Positions 26,516-34,886 of a DNA stretch of 64,000 nt are shown piece by piece. The notes under the pieces are model-generated. The model saw nothing but the letters and a program-made list of their open reading frames with translations. It had not been told where the DNA came from and ran no database searches. The translations under genes were made by a program, and so were the position numbers. The stretch is taken from assembly GCF_025854275.1 (NCBI RefSeq), contig NZ_CP107567.1:7688001-7752000 (forward strand), given 5' to 3'. The stretch comes from Streptomyces peucetius. GTDB taxonomy: Bacteria; Actinomycetota; Actinomycetes; Streptomycetales; Streptomycetaceae. The stretch's first letter is position 1. Each line of letters begins with the position of its first letter.

Positions 26516-27061
26516 GTGACCGATCTGGCCCATCTCCGACAACTGCGGCTGGCCAAGGACGCGATGGACCGCGACTGGGCCGAGCCGCTGGACCTCGAGG
26601 CGATCGCCGCGCACGCCGGATACTCCCGCTACCACTTCGTCCGGGCCTTCAAAGCCGTGTACGGGCAGACCCCCGGCCAGTATCTGACCCGCCGCCGGGT
26701 CGAACGGGCCGAGGAGATGCTGCGCACCGCCGATCTCTCCGTCACCGAGATCTGCGGGCTCGTGGGCTTCAGCAGCCTCGGGACGTTCTCCGCCCGTTTC
26801 AAGAAGCAGACCGGCCTGTCCCCGAGCGAGTACCGCGCCGAACACGTCGGTCGCGGCGCCGCGCTCATCCCCGGCTGCTACGCGATGCTCTGGGCCGGAG
26901 GATTCCCCCCGCCCGCCGGGCGCCCCGAGAACAGACGTCCGGAGCCCCGCGGTCCCCGGTCCAGCGGTTCGGAGCACGACGGTCCCCGGTCCAGCGGTCC
27001 GCGGTCCAACGGTTCGGAGCACGGCGGTTCCGATCACAGCAATTCTGAAGAAGCGGGCTGA
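26516..27061 (+). CDS. AraC-family regulator with repeat tail
   Basis: A 181-residue protein with the double helix-turn-helix of AraC/XylS at the N-terminus (residues 5-105: LEAIAAHAGYSRYHFVRAFK; VTEICGLVGFSSLGTFSARF). After residue 135 the tail is a Ser/Gly/Arg-rich repeat (GPRSSGSEHDGPRSSGPRSN). It has no sensor domain. It ends about 55 bases before a VOC gene on the same strand and probably controls it; this AraC-VOC pairing is common in Streptomyces. The GTG at 26516 starts the first helix; an ATG at 26432 would add residues with no match. Confidence 0.85.
   Translation: MTDLAHLRQLRLAKDAMDRDWAEPLDLEAIAAHAGYSRYHFVRAFKAVYGQTPGQYLTRRRVERAEEMLRTADLSVTEICGLVGFSSLGTFSARFKKQTGLSPSEYRAEHVGRGAALIPGCYAMLWAGGFPPPAGRPENRRPEPRGPRSSGSEHDGPRSSGPRSNGSEHGGSDHSNSEEAG
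26950..27040. repeat. Internal repeats encoding the AraC tail
   Basis: Units such as CGGTCCCCGGTCCAGCGGT and CGGTTCGGAGCACG recur two or three times. They are in frame, so copy-number change would alter tail length without frameshift only in multiples of three bases. Confidence 0.55.
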
Positions 27062-27116
27062 CTCGCCCCCCGCCTACCGTGGCAGCACCGCAGAAATCCG
27101 TTCGAGGAGCACGCAA

Positions 27117-27566
27117 ATGATCAAGGGTCTTGCCATTTCCACCGTCTGGGTGCTGGACCAGGACCGCGCCAAGCAGTTCTATACCGAGAAGCTCGGCCTC
27201 GAGGTGCGTACGGACATGACGATGGGCGAGGGAGGCATGCGCTGGCTGACCGTCGGAGCCAAGGACCAGCCCGAGGTGGAGCTGACCCTCATGGTGCCGG
27301 GCACCCCCGCCATGGACCCCGAGTCCGCCGAGGCGGTGCGGACCCTCGTCTCCAAGGGCGTTCTCGGCGCGGGCGTTCTCGCCACCGACGACATCCACGG
27401 CGACTACGAGAAGCTGAAGGCACGCGGTGTGGAGTTCCTTCAGGAGCCGCAGGAGCGCCCCTACGGCACGGAGGCCATCTTCCGTGACGACTCGGGCAAC
27501 TGGTTCTCCTTCACACAGCGGCGCAAGGACATGGACCTCGATCTCGACAAGGACTGGGCCTGCTGA
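27117..27566 (+). CDS. VOC-family protein
   Basis: A 149-residue glyoxalase/bleomycin-resistance-fold protein. It begins MIKGLAISTVWVLDQDRAKQ, and has QFYTEKLGLEVRTDM, VELTLMVPG and the C-terminal FRDDSGNWFSFTQR. The first strand has Val where metal-binding members have His, so it may not be a classical metalloenzyme. GAGGAG lies seven bases before the ATG. It follows the AraC gene and probably forms an operon with it. It converges on the FUSC gene 30 bases away. Confidence 0.85.
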   Translation: MIKGLAISTVWVLDQDRAKQFYTEKLGLEVRTDMTMGEGGMRWLTVGAKDQPEVELTLMVPGTPAMDPESAEAVRTLVSKGVLGAGVLATDDIHGDYEKLKARGVEFLQEPQERPYGTEAIFRDDSGNWFSFTQRRKDMDLDLDKDWAC

Positions 27567-27596
27567 CACCGTCCCTGCGTGCGGCGGGCGCAGCCC

Positions 27597-28727
27597 TCAG
27601 CCGGGCCCGTCCCGGCCGGGACGGGCATCCAGCGTGTACAGCAGCTGCTGGGTCTGCGCTGCGAGCGCGCCGACCGCGGTCGCCGTCTCGTGGTCGTGGT
27701 CGGGAACACAGCCCTTGAGACGCCCGTGCGCCTCCCAGGCCCGCTTCATCGCCTCGCCGCGGGTTTCGCCGGCCGGCGGGGAGGCGAGCGCGGCGCGGTC
27801 CATGTCGCACGCGTCCGCCGCGGCACGCAGCAGCTCGGTGAGGAGACCGAGCACCGTGTCCGGCGGCGCGGCGAGCCGGCGCCACTCCCCGGCCGTGTCC
27901 ACCAAGGTGCCCGTGAGGGACGCCAGACGGTCGACGATCCCGCTCCAGTAGGCGTCCCAGTCGTCCGGGGGAGGGGGCTCGTGACGCCGTAGCCGGTGGC
28001 CGGGGTTGAAGCGGTAACTCTCCCGCGTCCAGCCACGTGCCCTGTCCAGGCCCTCCACGGCTCCGCACAGCCGCTGCGCGCCCTCGTGCCACTGTCCGGC
28101 ACTGGTCCGGTCGTAGCCGCTCTCCACGTCGTCGGCCACGGTCCTCATCAGCTGGGCACTGTCACGGCCGAGCCGGTCCAGGTTCTCCCGCACGTCACGG
28201 AGGTGGACCGGGGGCAGGACCAGGGCGTTCACACCGATGCCGATCAGCGCGCCGACGAGGGCCTCGAAGAGACGATGCGCGATCGCGGTCGTCGAGAAGG
28301 AGCTGTACGCCAGCACGAAGATGGCCGTCGTCGGCGCGTAGAGGCCCTGGTCCCCGAAGCGCGAGTAGTTCCCCAGCAGAACGGCCGGGGGAAGCGCGAG
28401 CGCCATCGCCGCCATGGAGTTCTCCGTGAGCGACGCGGCACCCGCCGCGAGCAGGGTTCCGATGCCGATGAGGGCCAGCTGCTGCGTCCCGGCGCGCAGC
28501 GACCGGTAGACGGTGCTCTGCACCAGGACCACGGCGGTCCAGGGCGCCATCAGCGCCATGGGCGCCTTCCACCACCAGCCGACCAGCGCCCATGCGAGGA
28601 CGGCGGCACCGGCGGCCTTCAGCGACTGGACCGCCAGGTCCCGCTCCGGACCGGCCTCTGTCACGGCGCGGCGCACGGAGGTCCACACCCGCGCGCCTTC
28701 CCACGCCACCCATCGGTGCCATGCCAC
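27597..28727 (-). CDS. FUSC-family membrane protein
   Basis: A 376-residue inner-membrane protein of the FUSC/aromatic-acid-exporter group. Five or six helices fall within residues 35-180 (AAGAAVLAWALVGWWW; LIGIGTLLAAGAASL; IFVLAYSSFSTTAIA; ALVGALIGIGVNALVLPPVH). A cytoplasmic helical domain follows. Some relatives pump small aromatic acids; most Streptomyces copies are uncharacterised. The GTG at 28727 has GGAG six bases upstream and is preferred to more distal starts, because the sequence before it shows no homology. A 22-bp palindrome overlaps its last codons. Confidence 0.82.
   Translation of the reverse strand: MAWHRWVAWEGARVWTSVRRAVTEAGPERDLAVQSLKAAGAAVLAWALVGWWWKAPMALMAPWTAVVLVQSTVYRSLRAGTQQLALIGIGTLLAAGAASLTENSMAAMALALPPAVLLGNYSRFGDQGLYAPTTAIFVLAYSSFSTTAIAHRLFEALVGALIGIGVNALVLPPVHLRDVRENLDRLGRDSAQLMRTVADDVESGYDRTSAGQWHEGAQRLCGAVEGLDRARGWTRESYRFNPGHRLRRHEPPPPDDWDAYWSGIVDRLASLTGTLVDTAGEWRRLAAPPDTVLGLLTELLRAAADACDMDRAALASPPAGETRGEAMKRAWEAHGRLKGCVPDHDHETATAVGALAAQTQQLLYTLDARPGRDGPG
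27605..27626. terminator. Palindrome at the FUSC 3' end
   Basis: A perfect 22-bp palindrome with half-site GCCCGTCCCGG lies inside the last codons of the FUSC gene and just beyond the convergent VOC stop. It could end VOC transcription. Confidence 0.45.
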
Positions 28728-28844
28728 GGCCGGCTCCGCTCCTTCCGCCGCATCTGCACGGCGCGGGCGGGGCCCCGCGCCACCGGGACAACGGACGTGT
28801 AACCGGCAGACGCCGGCTGAATCGTGCCACGGGGGAACGTCGGG

Positions 28845-29030
28845 AGACATAGTCGGCGAGGAGCCGGTACGCGGTCGGGATGAACGTGTCGTGCCGGTGG
28901 TAGAGCCGGGTGGAGAGGGCGGCGAGGGCCCTGCCGGTGTCCGGGCAGAAGCCGAGGAACGCCTGCTGGCCGCTGGTCGCCCCCGAGTGGAAGTACATCT
29001 CCCCGTGGGCGGTCGGGGCGGCCGGCGTGT
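28845..29030 (-). pseudogene. C-terminal remnant of a beta-lactamase-family serine hydrolase
   Basis: About 60 residues read HTPAAPTAHGEMYFHSGATS, QQAFLGFCPDTGRALAALST and YHRHDTFIPTAYRLLAD. These match the C-terminus of class C beta-lactamase/esterase-type hydrolases (the H-S-G-A-T segment is near the active site). The SxxK and YxN regions and any start are missing. The flanking sequence has no match, so this is a fragment left by deletion. Confidence 0.65.
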
Positions 29031-29110
29031 GCCCGTCGTGATGCCGGCGGGGCCGCGCCCCGGGCCGGGGTACCCCGCCGGCCCCGAGGACTCGCGGGAC
29101 CGCGGCGGCG

Positions 29111-29992
29111 TCAGCGGATCACGTTCAGCGCGCCGGGCTGGACGCTCACCGTCACCGGGAGCGCCGCCTCGACCTCGCCGTCGGCGCCGTACGGAACGGC
29201 CCGGTCGGCCTCGATGCGGACCTCCCGGCCCCTGAGGACCTCCACTTCGGGGCGTGCGAGATGGGCGCCCGTCTTCAGTTCGTTCATCATCGTGAAGAAC
29301 AGCCGCTTGGGGCCGTGCCGGATGACGACGACGTCCAGCAGCCCGTCGTCGAGCCGTGCGCCCGGGGCGATGTTGCGACCGAAGCCGTAGAAGCCCGAGT
29401 TGGCCGCCACGACCGTGTAGCCGCGCCGTTCGTACAGGGTGCCGTCGACCGTGATGCGGTACGCGGCCGGCCGCCAGCCCAGGACGGCACGCAGCCCGCC
29501 CGCGTAGTACGAGGCGGCGCCCCGCAGCAGCCGGGAGGTGTTGGCGTGCCGGTTGGCCACCGCGTCGACGCCCGCGTACACGCTGCCCAGAACCGATGTT
29601 TCGGCGTGGACCGCCGAGCTCACCCGGATGGTGTCGACCGGCCGCGGCGGGCCGTGCAGCAGGAGTTCGGCCAACGCGGCCGGCTCCGAGGGCAGGCTGA
29701 GCGCCCGTGCGAAGTCGTTGCCGCGTCCCGCCGGCACGATGCCGAAGGCGGCGCCCGTGCCGCTGAGCGCGCCGCCGACGCAGCCGGCGATGCCGTCACC
29801 GCCGACGGCGAGCACCACGTGCCCCTGCCCGCCCGCCTGCCGCGCCACCTCCCGGGCGTGTTCCAGGCTGCGGCTGTACTGCGTGTCGAGCCGCGCCCCG
29901 GCCTCCCTCAGGAGACGGGCCAGCGGCAGCAGGGCCGCCGTACCGCTCGACCCGCCCGCGGCAGGGTTGACGACGGCGGTGAACTGTCGCAT
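29111..29992 (-). CDS. Diacylglycerol kinase-like lipid kinase
   Basis: A 293-residue protein of the DAGK catalytic (DgkB/YegS-type) family. It has the start VVNPAAGG (residues 7-14), the ATP-binding LAVGGDGIAG (61-70), GIVPAGRGNDFAR (about 85-97) and the C-terminal LDDGLLDVVVIRHGPKR. These kinases phosphorylate diacylglycerol or sphingoid-like lipids at the membrane. The ATG at 29992 is 28 bases after the stop of the FAD oxidase gene, so the two form an operon. The neighbouring alkyl-DHAP-synthase-like and GlpD genes point to glycerolipid metabolism. The homologous mycobacterial gene is Rv2252. Confidence 0.88.
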   Translation of the reverse strand: MRQFTAVVNPAAGGSSGTAALLPLARLLREAGARLDTQYSRSLEHAREVARQAGGQGHVVLAVGGDGIAGCVGGALSGTGAAFGIVPAGRGNDFARALSLPSEPAALAELLLHGPPRPVDTIRVSSAVHAETSVLGSVYAGVDAVANRHANTSRLLRGAASYYAGGLRAVLGWRPAAYRITVDGTLYERRGYTVVAANSGFYGFGRNIAPGARLDDGLLDVVVIRHGPKRLFFTMMNELKTGAHLARPEVEVLRGREVRIEADRAVPYGADGEVEAALPVTVSVQPGALNVIR

Positions 29993-30020
29993 GAATGCGC
30001 CTTTCAGGAGCAGTGGCCGG

Positions 30021-31613
30021 TCAGCGGAGGGGGACGAGCACGCCGGGGCTGAGCACCCCTGCCGGGTCGAGTTCGGCCTTGAGGGCCTGCAGGACGCGGA
30101 CGCCCACCGGGCCGATCTCCCGCGCGTACCAGTCGCGGTGGTCGGTACCCACGCCGTGGTGGTGGCTGATGGTGCCGCCCGCGGCCAGGATCGCGTCGTT
30201 CGCGGCCCGCTTCGCCGGGCCCCAGTGGGCGACCGGGTCCTCACCCTGCGCCGAGACCACGGTGAAGTAAAGGGAGGCGCCGTTCTCGTACACGTGCGAG
30301 ATGTGGCACATGACGAGCGGCGGCGTCCCCGCCTCGGTCAGCGTGGTGGTGAGTGCCTGGCGCACCTGCTCGTACAGGGCCGGAAGAGCGGACCAGAAGG
30401 CGGCAGTCTCCAGCGTCTCCGCGAAGGCGCCCGCGTCGAGCAGGGCATCGCGCAGATAGGGCGCGTTGTAGCGGCCGTGCGCCCAGCGGTCGCCCGGCTC
30501 CTCGCCGACGTACTCGCCGCCGCACGCCAGCAGCACCTCGCGGGCCCGTGCCCGCCGGTCCTCGGTGTCCGCCGCGCTGCCCTCGTAGCCGGCGATCGCC
30601 ATGCACCCGGCGGACGGCCGGGCCACTGAGCTGCCGATCCTGTCGGGCTGCGCCAGTCCGACGAACGTCTCCGTCTCGTCCGACAGGCGCAGCACGGTCG
30701 GCCGGGGGCCGTCCTGCGCGAGCCTGCGCAGGGCAGCGGCCCCGGCCTCGAAGGACGCGAAGCGCCAGCCTTCGTAGACCCGGGTGGCCGGGAGGGGTCG
30801 TATCCGTACGGTCACGGAGGTGATCACCCCGAGCGCGCCCTCCGAGCCGAGGACCAACTGCCGCAGGTCGGGCCCGGCCGCCGAGCGCGGGGCACGCCCG
30901 AGTTCCAGCGTCCCTTCCGGGGTGGCGAGGGTCAGCCCGAGCACCATCTCGTCGAAACGGCCGTATCCCGCCGACGCCTGGCCACTGGAGCGGGCCGCGG
31001 CGAAACCGCCGACCGAGGCCCACTCGAACGACTGCGGGAAGTGGCCCAGCGTCCAGCCCCGTTCGTTCAGCAGCCGCTCGCACTCGGGCGCCCGCAACCC
31101 CGGCTGCACGGTCGCCGTACGGGAGATGTCGTCGAGGGCGAGCAGGGCGTCCAGCCGGCGCAGGTCGAGCGCGACGAAGGGGCGCTTGCCCTCGGGTGCC
31201 AGACCGCCGACGACGGAGGTGCCGCCGCCGAAGGGCACGACCGAGACCGCCTGCCCCGCGCAGGCTGCCAGTACGGCTGCCACCTCGTCGTGACTGCCCG
31301 GCAGCACGACCGCCGCGGGAATGTCCTCGACGTCACCGGCCCGGATCCGCAGCAGGTCGGGGGTGGACTTGCCCCGGGTGTGCCGGACACGGCTCTCGGC
31401 GTCGGTGCGCACCTGCGCCTCACCCACGCACTCGGTGAGTGCCGCGCGCGCGGCATCGGTGAGCGGGCACGGCGGTACGGCGATCCCGTCGAGCGAGGCG
31501 GGGCCGTTCTTGCGCGGTGTCACGCCGAGCAGATCGTGCAGCAGGCCGGTCACCGTGTCCGGAAGGGGTGCTGCCTTGGCCGGGTCGCCCCAGCCGCTCC
31601 ACAACATGTCCAC
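30021..31613 (-). CDS. Alkyl-DHAP-synthase-like FAD oxidase
   Basis: A 530-residue PCMH-type FAD-binding protein. The FAD domain has PAAVVLPGSHDEVAAVLA, VVPFGGGTSVVGG (about 145-157), WASVGGFAAARSSGQASAGY and GSEGALGVITSV. The C-terminal cap contains CHISHVYENGASLYFT and the end motif ISHHHGVGTDHRDW. These are the signatures of alkyldihydroxyacetone-phosphate synthase (AGPS). The eukaryotic enzyme swaps the acyl chain of acyl-DHAP for a fatty alcohol, making ether lipids; the bacterial function is not proven. The GTG at 31613 has GAGG nine bases before it. The gene is divergent from tetR-glpD and upstream of the lipid kinase, the arrangement of Rv2249c-Rv2252. Confidence 0.87.
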   Translation of the reverse strand: MDMLWSGWGDPAKAAPLPDTVTGLLHDLLGVTPRKNGPASLDGIAVPPCPLTDAARAALTECVGEAQVRTDAESRVRHTRGKSTPDLLRIRAGDVEDIPAAVVLPGSHDEVAAVLAACAGQAVSVVPFGGGTSVVGGLAPEGKRPFVALDLRRLDALLALDDISRTATVQPGLRAPECERLLNERGWTLGHFPQSFEWASVGGFAAARSSGQASAGYGRFDEMVLGLTLATPEGTLELGRAPRSAAGPDLRQLVLGSEGALGVITSVTVRIRPLPATRVYEGWRFASFEAGAAALRRLAQDGPRPTVLRLSDETETFVGLAQPDRIGSSVARPSAGCMAIAGYEGSAADTEDRRARAREVLLACGGEYVGEEPGDRWAHGRYNAPYLRDALLDAGAFAETLETAAFWSALPALYEQVRQALTTTLTEAGTPPLVMCHISHVYENGASLYFTVVSAQGEDPVAHWGPAKRAANDAILAAGGTISHHHGVGTDHRDWYAREIGPVGVRVLQALKAELDPAGVLSPGVLVPLR

Positions 31614-31695
31614 GCGCTGTTTCCTCACGTCGGTGTCACCGGACTCTGGCGGGGCGCACTGCCGCACGGCCTACCTGGGCATTACACTGTGACAG

Positions 31696-32295
31696 ATGAC
31701 GCCCATTCGTCACAACCACTCGGACGTGGACGCCGTCCTCGACGCGGCCCGGGACTGCGTCCTGGCCGTCGGCGTACGCCGGACCACGCTCACCGACATC
31801 GCCCGGCGCGCCGGGGTCTCCCGCATGACCCTCTACCGCCGCTGGCCGGATGTGCGCACGCTCGTCGGCGACCTGATGACCCGGGAGTGGATCGGTCTCG
31901 CCGTCGGCGCCATGCCCGACCACCGGCCGGACACCCCCGCGCGGCGCCGCGTCGTCGACGGACTCGTCGCGGGCGTCGCGGCCTTCCGCGCCCACCCGCT
32001 CTTCCACAAGATCATCGATGTGGACCCCGAGCTGCTGCTCCCCTACATTCTCGACCGCAGGGGCGCCAGTCAGGACGCCCTGCTGGAACTCCTCTCCGGC
32101 GGCCTCGCGGAGGGCCACGCCGACGGATCCGTCCGCCGCTTCCACCCCGAACGCCAGGCCCGCTCACTGCTGCTCGTCGTGCAGTCCTTCGCCCTGTCAC
32201 TGCGCACGATGACCGAAGAGGCCGACCCCGAACTCGCCGACGCCGCCTTCCTCGACGAACTGCGGACCATCCTGGAGAGGACCCTCGCCCCATGA
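31696..32295 (+). CDS. TetR-family regulator of the lipid block
   Basis: A 199-residue TetR-type regulator. The helix-turn-helix is GVRRTTLTDIARRAGVSRMT followed by LYRRWPDVRTLV (residues 25-57). The C-terminal domain begins near residue 75 and includes FRAHPLFHKIIDVDPELLLP. Its stop overlaps the glpD ATG (ATGA), so the two are coupled. It is divergent from the AGPS-like gene, with an 82-base intergenic region that should hold its operator. By its place it corresponds to Rv2250c. The ligand is probably a lipid or an acyl-CoA, by inference. Confidence 0.88.
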   Translation: MTPIRHNHSDVDAVLDAARDCVLAVGVRRTTLTDIARRAGVSRMTLYRRWPDVRTLVGDLMTREWIGLAVGAMPDHRPDTPARRRVVDGLVAGVAAFRAHPLFHKIIDVDPELLLPYILDRRGASQDALLELLSGGLAEGHADGSVRRFHPERQARSLLLVVQSFALSLRTMTEEADPELADAAFLDELRTILERTLAP

Positions 32296-33872
32296 GCCGC
32301 CCCGACAGGCCCGCCACCCCGGCGCCCGCGTCCTCGCTGAACGCGGCCCGCCGCAGCCGCGAACTCGCCGAACTCGCCGACGGCGCCCAGGTCGACGTCC
32401 TCGTCGTCGGGCTCGGCGCCACCGGCGCCGGCGCCGCACTCGACGCCGCCTCCCGTGGTCTCACCGTCGCCGCGATCGACGCCCACGACCTCGCCTTCGG
32501 CACCTCCAGGTGGAGCTCCAAACTCATCCACGGCGGACTGCGCTACCTCGCCACCGGCCACCTCGACGTCGCCCACGAAAGCGCGGTCGAACGCGGCATC
32601 CTCATGGAGCGCACCGCCCCCCACCTGGTCCGCGCCCAGCCCTTCGTCATGCCGCTGACCCCGCTCGTCTCCCGCCGCCAGGCCGCACTGACCCGGGCGG
32701 GGCTGCGCGCCGGGGACCTGCTGCGCGCCGGCGCCCGCACCTCGCGCACCACGCTGCCCGCACCCCGCACCCTCTCCGCCGTCGAGACCCGGCACATGGC
32801 CCCGGTCCTGCGCCCGACGGGCCTGCGCGGCGGACTGCTCTCCTGGGACGGCCAACTCACCGACGACGCACGCCTGGTGATTGCCGTCGCCAGGACCGCC
32901 GCCGCCCACGGCGCCCGCGTACTCACCCGCACCCGCGCACTGGAGGTGACCGGCACCGGCGCCCGCGTCCGCGACGAACTCACCGGCGAGGAACTGCGGA
33001 TCCGGGCCCGTACCGTCATCAACGCCGCCGGAGTGTGGGCGGGCGGCCTCGTCGACGACGTCCGCCTGCGCCCCTCCCGCGGCACCCATCTCGTGCTGCG
33101 CTCGGACGACCTGGGAGGCCTCGCCGCAGGCATGCACATCCCGGTCCCCGGGGAGTCCAACCGGTTCGTCCTCGTCCTGCCGCAGGGCGACGGCCGGGTG
33201 TACGTGGGACTCACCGACGAACCCGTCGAAGGGCCCGTCCCCGACGTGCCCGACGTTCCCGAGACCGACATCGGCTTCCTTCTCGACGTCCTCGGCTCCG
33301 CCCTCGACGTGCCGTTGGGCCGCGACGACGTGGTCGGCGCCTTCGCCGGACTGCGGCCGCTGCTGGACACCGGCGCGCCGGGCGGCTCCGGTGCCGGACG
33401 CACGGCCGACATCTCCCGCAGGCACGCGGTCCTCACCTCGCCGGGAGGTGTCGTCACCGTCGTCGGCGGGAAGCTCACCACCTATCGCCGGATGGCCCAG
33501 GACGCCGTGGACGCCGCCCTCGCCGCGGGCGGTCTGACCGCGGGCCCCAGCCGTACCGCCGCCACCCCCCTGGTCGGCGCGGCATCGCCCGGCGCGCTCG
33601 CCCGGCTCGGCGCACCCCGGCGCCTGGTCCGCCGCTACGGCGCCGAGGCCCCGGCCGTCCACGCGCTCGGCCTCGCCGACCCCGCCCTCGCCCGGCCCGT
33701 GGCCCCCGGGCATCCGGTCACCCGCGCCGAACTCGTCTGGGCCGTACGGCACGAGGGCGCTCTCGACGAGTCGGACGTCCTCGACCGCCGGACCCGGATC
33801 GGCCTGGTCGACCAGGACCGCCGAGCCGCGCACGAGGCGGCCCAGGAGGCGCTGGGGCGCTGCTTCTCCTGA
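32292..33872 (+). CDS. glpD: Glycerol-3-phosphate dehydrogenase/oxidase
   Basis: A 526-residue FAD enzyme that oxidises sn-glycerol-3-phosphate to DHAP, feeding electrons to the membrane quinone pool. The Rossmann motif is VDVLVVGLGATGAGAALDAA (residues 34-53), followed by SSKLIHGGLRYL (76-87), typical of GlpD, and a C-terminal domain with VVGGKLTTYRRMAQDAV. The C-terminal GlpD cap (AELVWAVRHEGALDESDVLD) is intact. The ATG overlaps the tetR stop. With AGPS-like and lipid-kinase genes opposite, the DHAP it makes could enter ether-lipid synthesis. A second, catabolic GlpD is likely elsewhere in the genome. Confidence 0.93.
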   Translation: MSRPDRPATPAPASSLNAARRSRELAELADGAQVDVLVVGLGATGAGAALDAASRGLTVAAIDAHDLAFGTSRWSSKLIHGGLRYLATGHLDVAHESAVERGILMERTAPHLVRAQPFVMPLTPLVSRRQAALTRAGLRAGDLLRAGARTSRTTLPAPRTLSAVETRHMAPVLRPTGLRGGLLSWDGQLTDDARLVIAVARTAAAHGARVLTRTRALEVTGTGARVRDELTGEELRIRARTVINAAGVWAGGLVDDVRLRPSRGTHLVLRSDDLGGLAAGMHIPVPGESNRFVLVLPQGDGRVYVGLTDEPVEGPVPDVPDVPETDIGFLLDVLGSALDVPLGRDDVVGAFAGLRPLLDTGAPGGSGAGRTADISRRHAVLTSPGGVVTVVGGKLTTYRRMAQDAVDAALAAGGLTAGPSRTAATPLVGAASPGALARLGAPRRLVRRYGAEAPAVHALGLADPALARPVAPGHPVTRAELVWAVRHEGALDESDVLDRRTRIGLVDQDRRAAHEAAQEALGRCFS

Positions 33873-33879
33873 CCGCGCA

Positions 33880-34293
33880 TCAGCCGGCGGCGCCCTCGAC
33901 CCTGAGCCGGACCTGCTCCTCGAGCCGCCGCAGGCTCTGGTCGAGGGCGTCGTTCACCGCCTGCTCCCCGGGGTCGTGCGTCTCGTCGAAGAACGACAGG
34001 TGGACGGTGACCTCGCTGGCGCCCGAGCCGATGCCCGCCACCTGGAGCCATCCCGCGTAGCTCCCTCCGTTCCGCGTCCCCCACTCCACCCGCATCTGGT
34101 CCTTCTCCGGGTGCAGCAGAGCCGGGGTGTCCTCGCCGGTACGGTCCTCGTGCACGGTGACCGCGGGCAGCTCCTCCGCGCTGACGTGCAGGGCCTCCGG
34201 AAGCCAGCTGTCGAGCCGGTCCACCCGGGCCGCCTGGTCGTAGACCTGCTCCGGGAGCGCGGGCATCGTACGGGAACGTTCGTATTCGCTCAT
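33880..34293 (-). CDS. SRPBCC-fold small protein
   Basis: A 137-residue protein with the START/SRPBCC pattern: YERSRTMPALPEQVYDQAA at the N-terminus, RVDRLDSWLPEALHV, WLQVAGIGSGASEVTVHLSF and the closing helix DPGEQAVNDALDQSLRRLEE. Such proteins bind hydrophobic ligands or act in stress, and the exact role here is unknown. The ATG at 34293 starts the first strand. It converges on glpD with seven bases between the stops. Confidence 0.78.
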   Translation of the reverse strand: MSEYERSRTMPALPEQVYDQAARVDRLDSWLPEALHVSAEELPAVTVHEDRTGEDTPALLHPEKDQMRVEWGTRNGGSYAGWLQVAGIGSGASEVTVHLSFFDETHDPGEQAVNDALDQSLRRLEEQVRLRVEGAAG

Positions 34294-34593
34294 CAGTGCA
34301 CCGATCCTCAGGTACGGGAGAAACAGGGTCCTTCGATCAACCCTTGCCCTGGCGCCGTGGATCGAAGCGACAGCGGCGCGCGCCCCACCCGTTCGCCGTG
34401 ATGCCCCGAATCCACCGGTTTGGAGTGTCGCCTGGATCACGTTGGCGGATTGTGTGAAACCCGCCGGGCCGGTGGTGCGTCTGTCTGGACGGCGCCGGAA
34501 GGCAGTGGAAACCCAAGGAAGGCAGCGTCACGGCGCTGCCGACCGGGGAACTTCCATGGGGGAAGCCATGGAACAACAGCAGGCACATCATCA

Positions 34594-34605
34594 CAGTACG
34601 TACTG
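34594..34605. promoter_or_regulatory. 12-bp palindrome upstream of the graspetide genes
   Basis: CAGTACGTACTG is a perfect palindrome 76 bases before the precursor ATG in an AT-richer patch. It is a plausible operator; no regulator gene is adjacent. Confidence 0.4.
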
Positions 34606-34669
34606 AAACCATTACCTCGTACGCACGTATCTGTCACACGAGGAGCCCGGGCAGGCGCGCACGGGCAGG

Positions 34670-34674
34670 GGAGG
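34670..34674 (+). promoter_or_regulatory. Strong RBS of the precursor peptide
   Basis: GGAGG within AGGGGAGGAAGAGG lies seven bases before the ATG at 34682. It fits high expression of a short peptide. Confidence 0.6.
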
Positions 34675-34681
34675 AAGAGGA

Positions 34682-34873
34682 ATGAAACCGTTCGCGTGGA
34701 ACTTCGCACGCCCAGCCGAGCCGGCCGCGGGTGTCACCCCCTATTCGTACGACGCCGCCCTGCAGTTGAACGTCCTGGCCGACGGGCGACCCGCCGTCAT
34801 GGACCGGGGCCTGCTCGCCCTGGCCGGCACGACGACGTCGAAGGCCGGTTCCGCGACCCACTTCGACGACTGA
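34682..34873 (+). CDS. tgmA: Graspetide precursor (ATP-grasp-modified RiPP)
   Basis: A 63-residue precursor peptide. The leader matches the actinobacterial ATP-grasp RiPP pattern: PFAWNFARPAEPA (residues 3-15), then YDAALQLNVLADGRP (23-37) and AVMDRG. The C-terminal core is rich in hydroxyl residues and ends in acids: Thr50, Thr51, Thr52, Ser53, Lys54, Ser57, Thr59, then His60, Phe61, Asp62 and Asp63. The neighbouring ligase would join Thr/Ser (ester) or Lys (amide) side chains to the Asp side chains, making a macrocycle. The gene starts after a strong RBS and is 13 bases before the ligase gene. The mature product and its role are unknown. Confidence 0.88.
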   Translation: MKPFAWNFARPAEPAAGVTPYSYDAALQLNVLADGRPAVMDRGLLALAGTTTSKAGSATHFDD

Positions 34874-34886
34874 CCGGCTGTGCGAC

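Larger units (their letters stand above)
34294..34681. other. Intergenic region before the graspetide precursor
   Basis: No credible gene. It is less GC-rich than its surroundings near 34560-34640. It contains a CCATGG-GGGAAG-CCATGG doublet at about 34552-34570 and the perfect 12-bp palindrome CAGTACGTACTG (34594-34605), both candidates for regulation of the precursor. No clear -35/-10 pair stands out. Confidence 0.5.

Noticed and set aside
27605..27626. 22-bp palindrome as an operator
   Set aside because: It lies inside the last codons of the FUSC gene and between two stops, so a terminator role is more likely.
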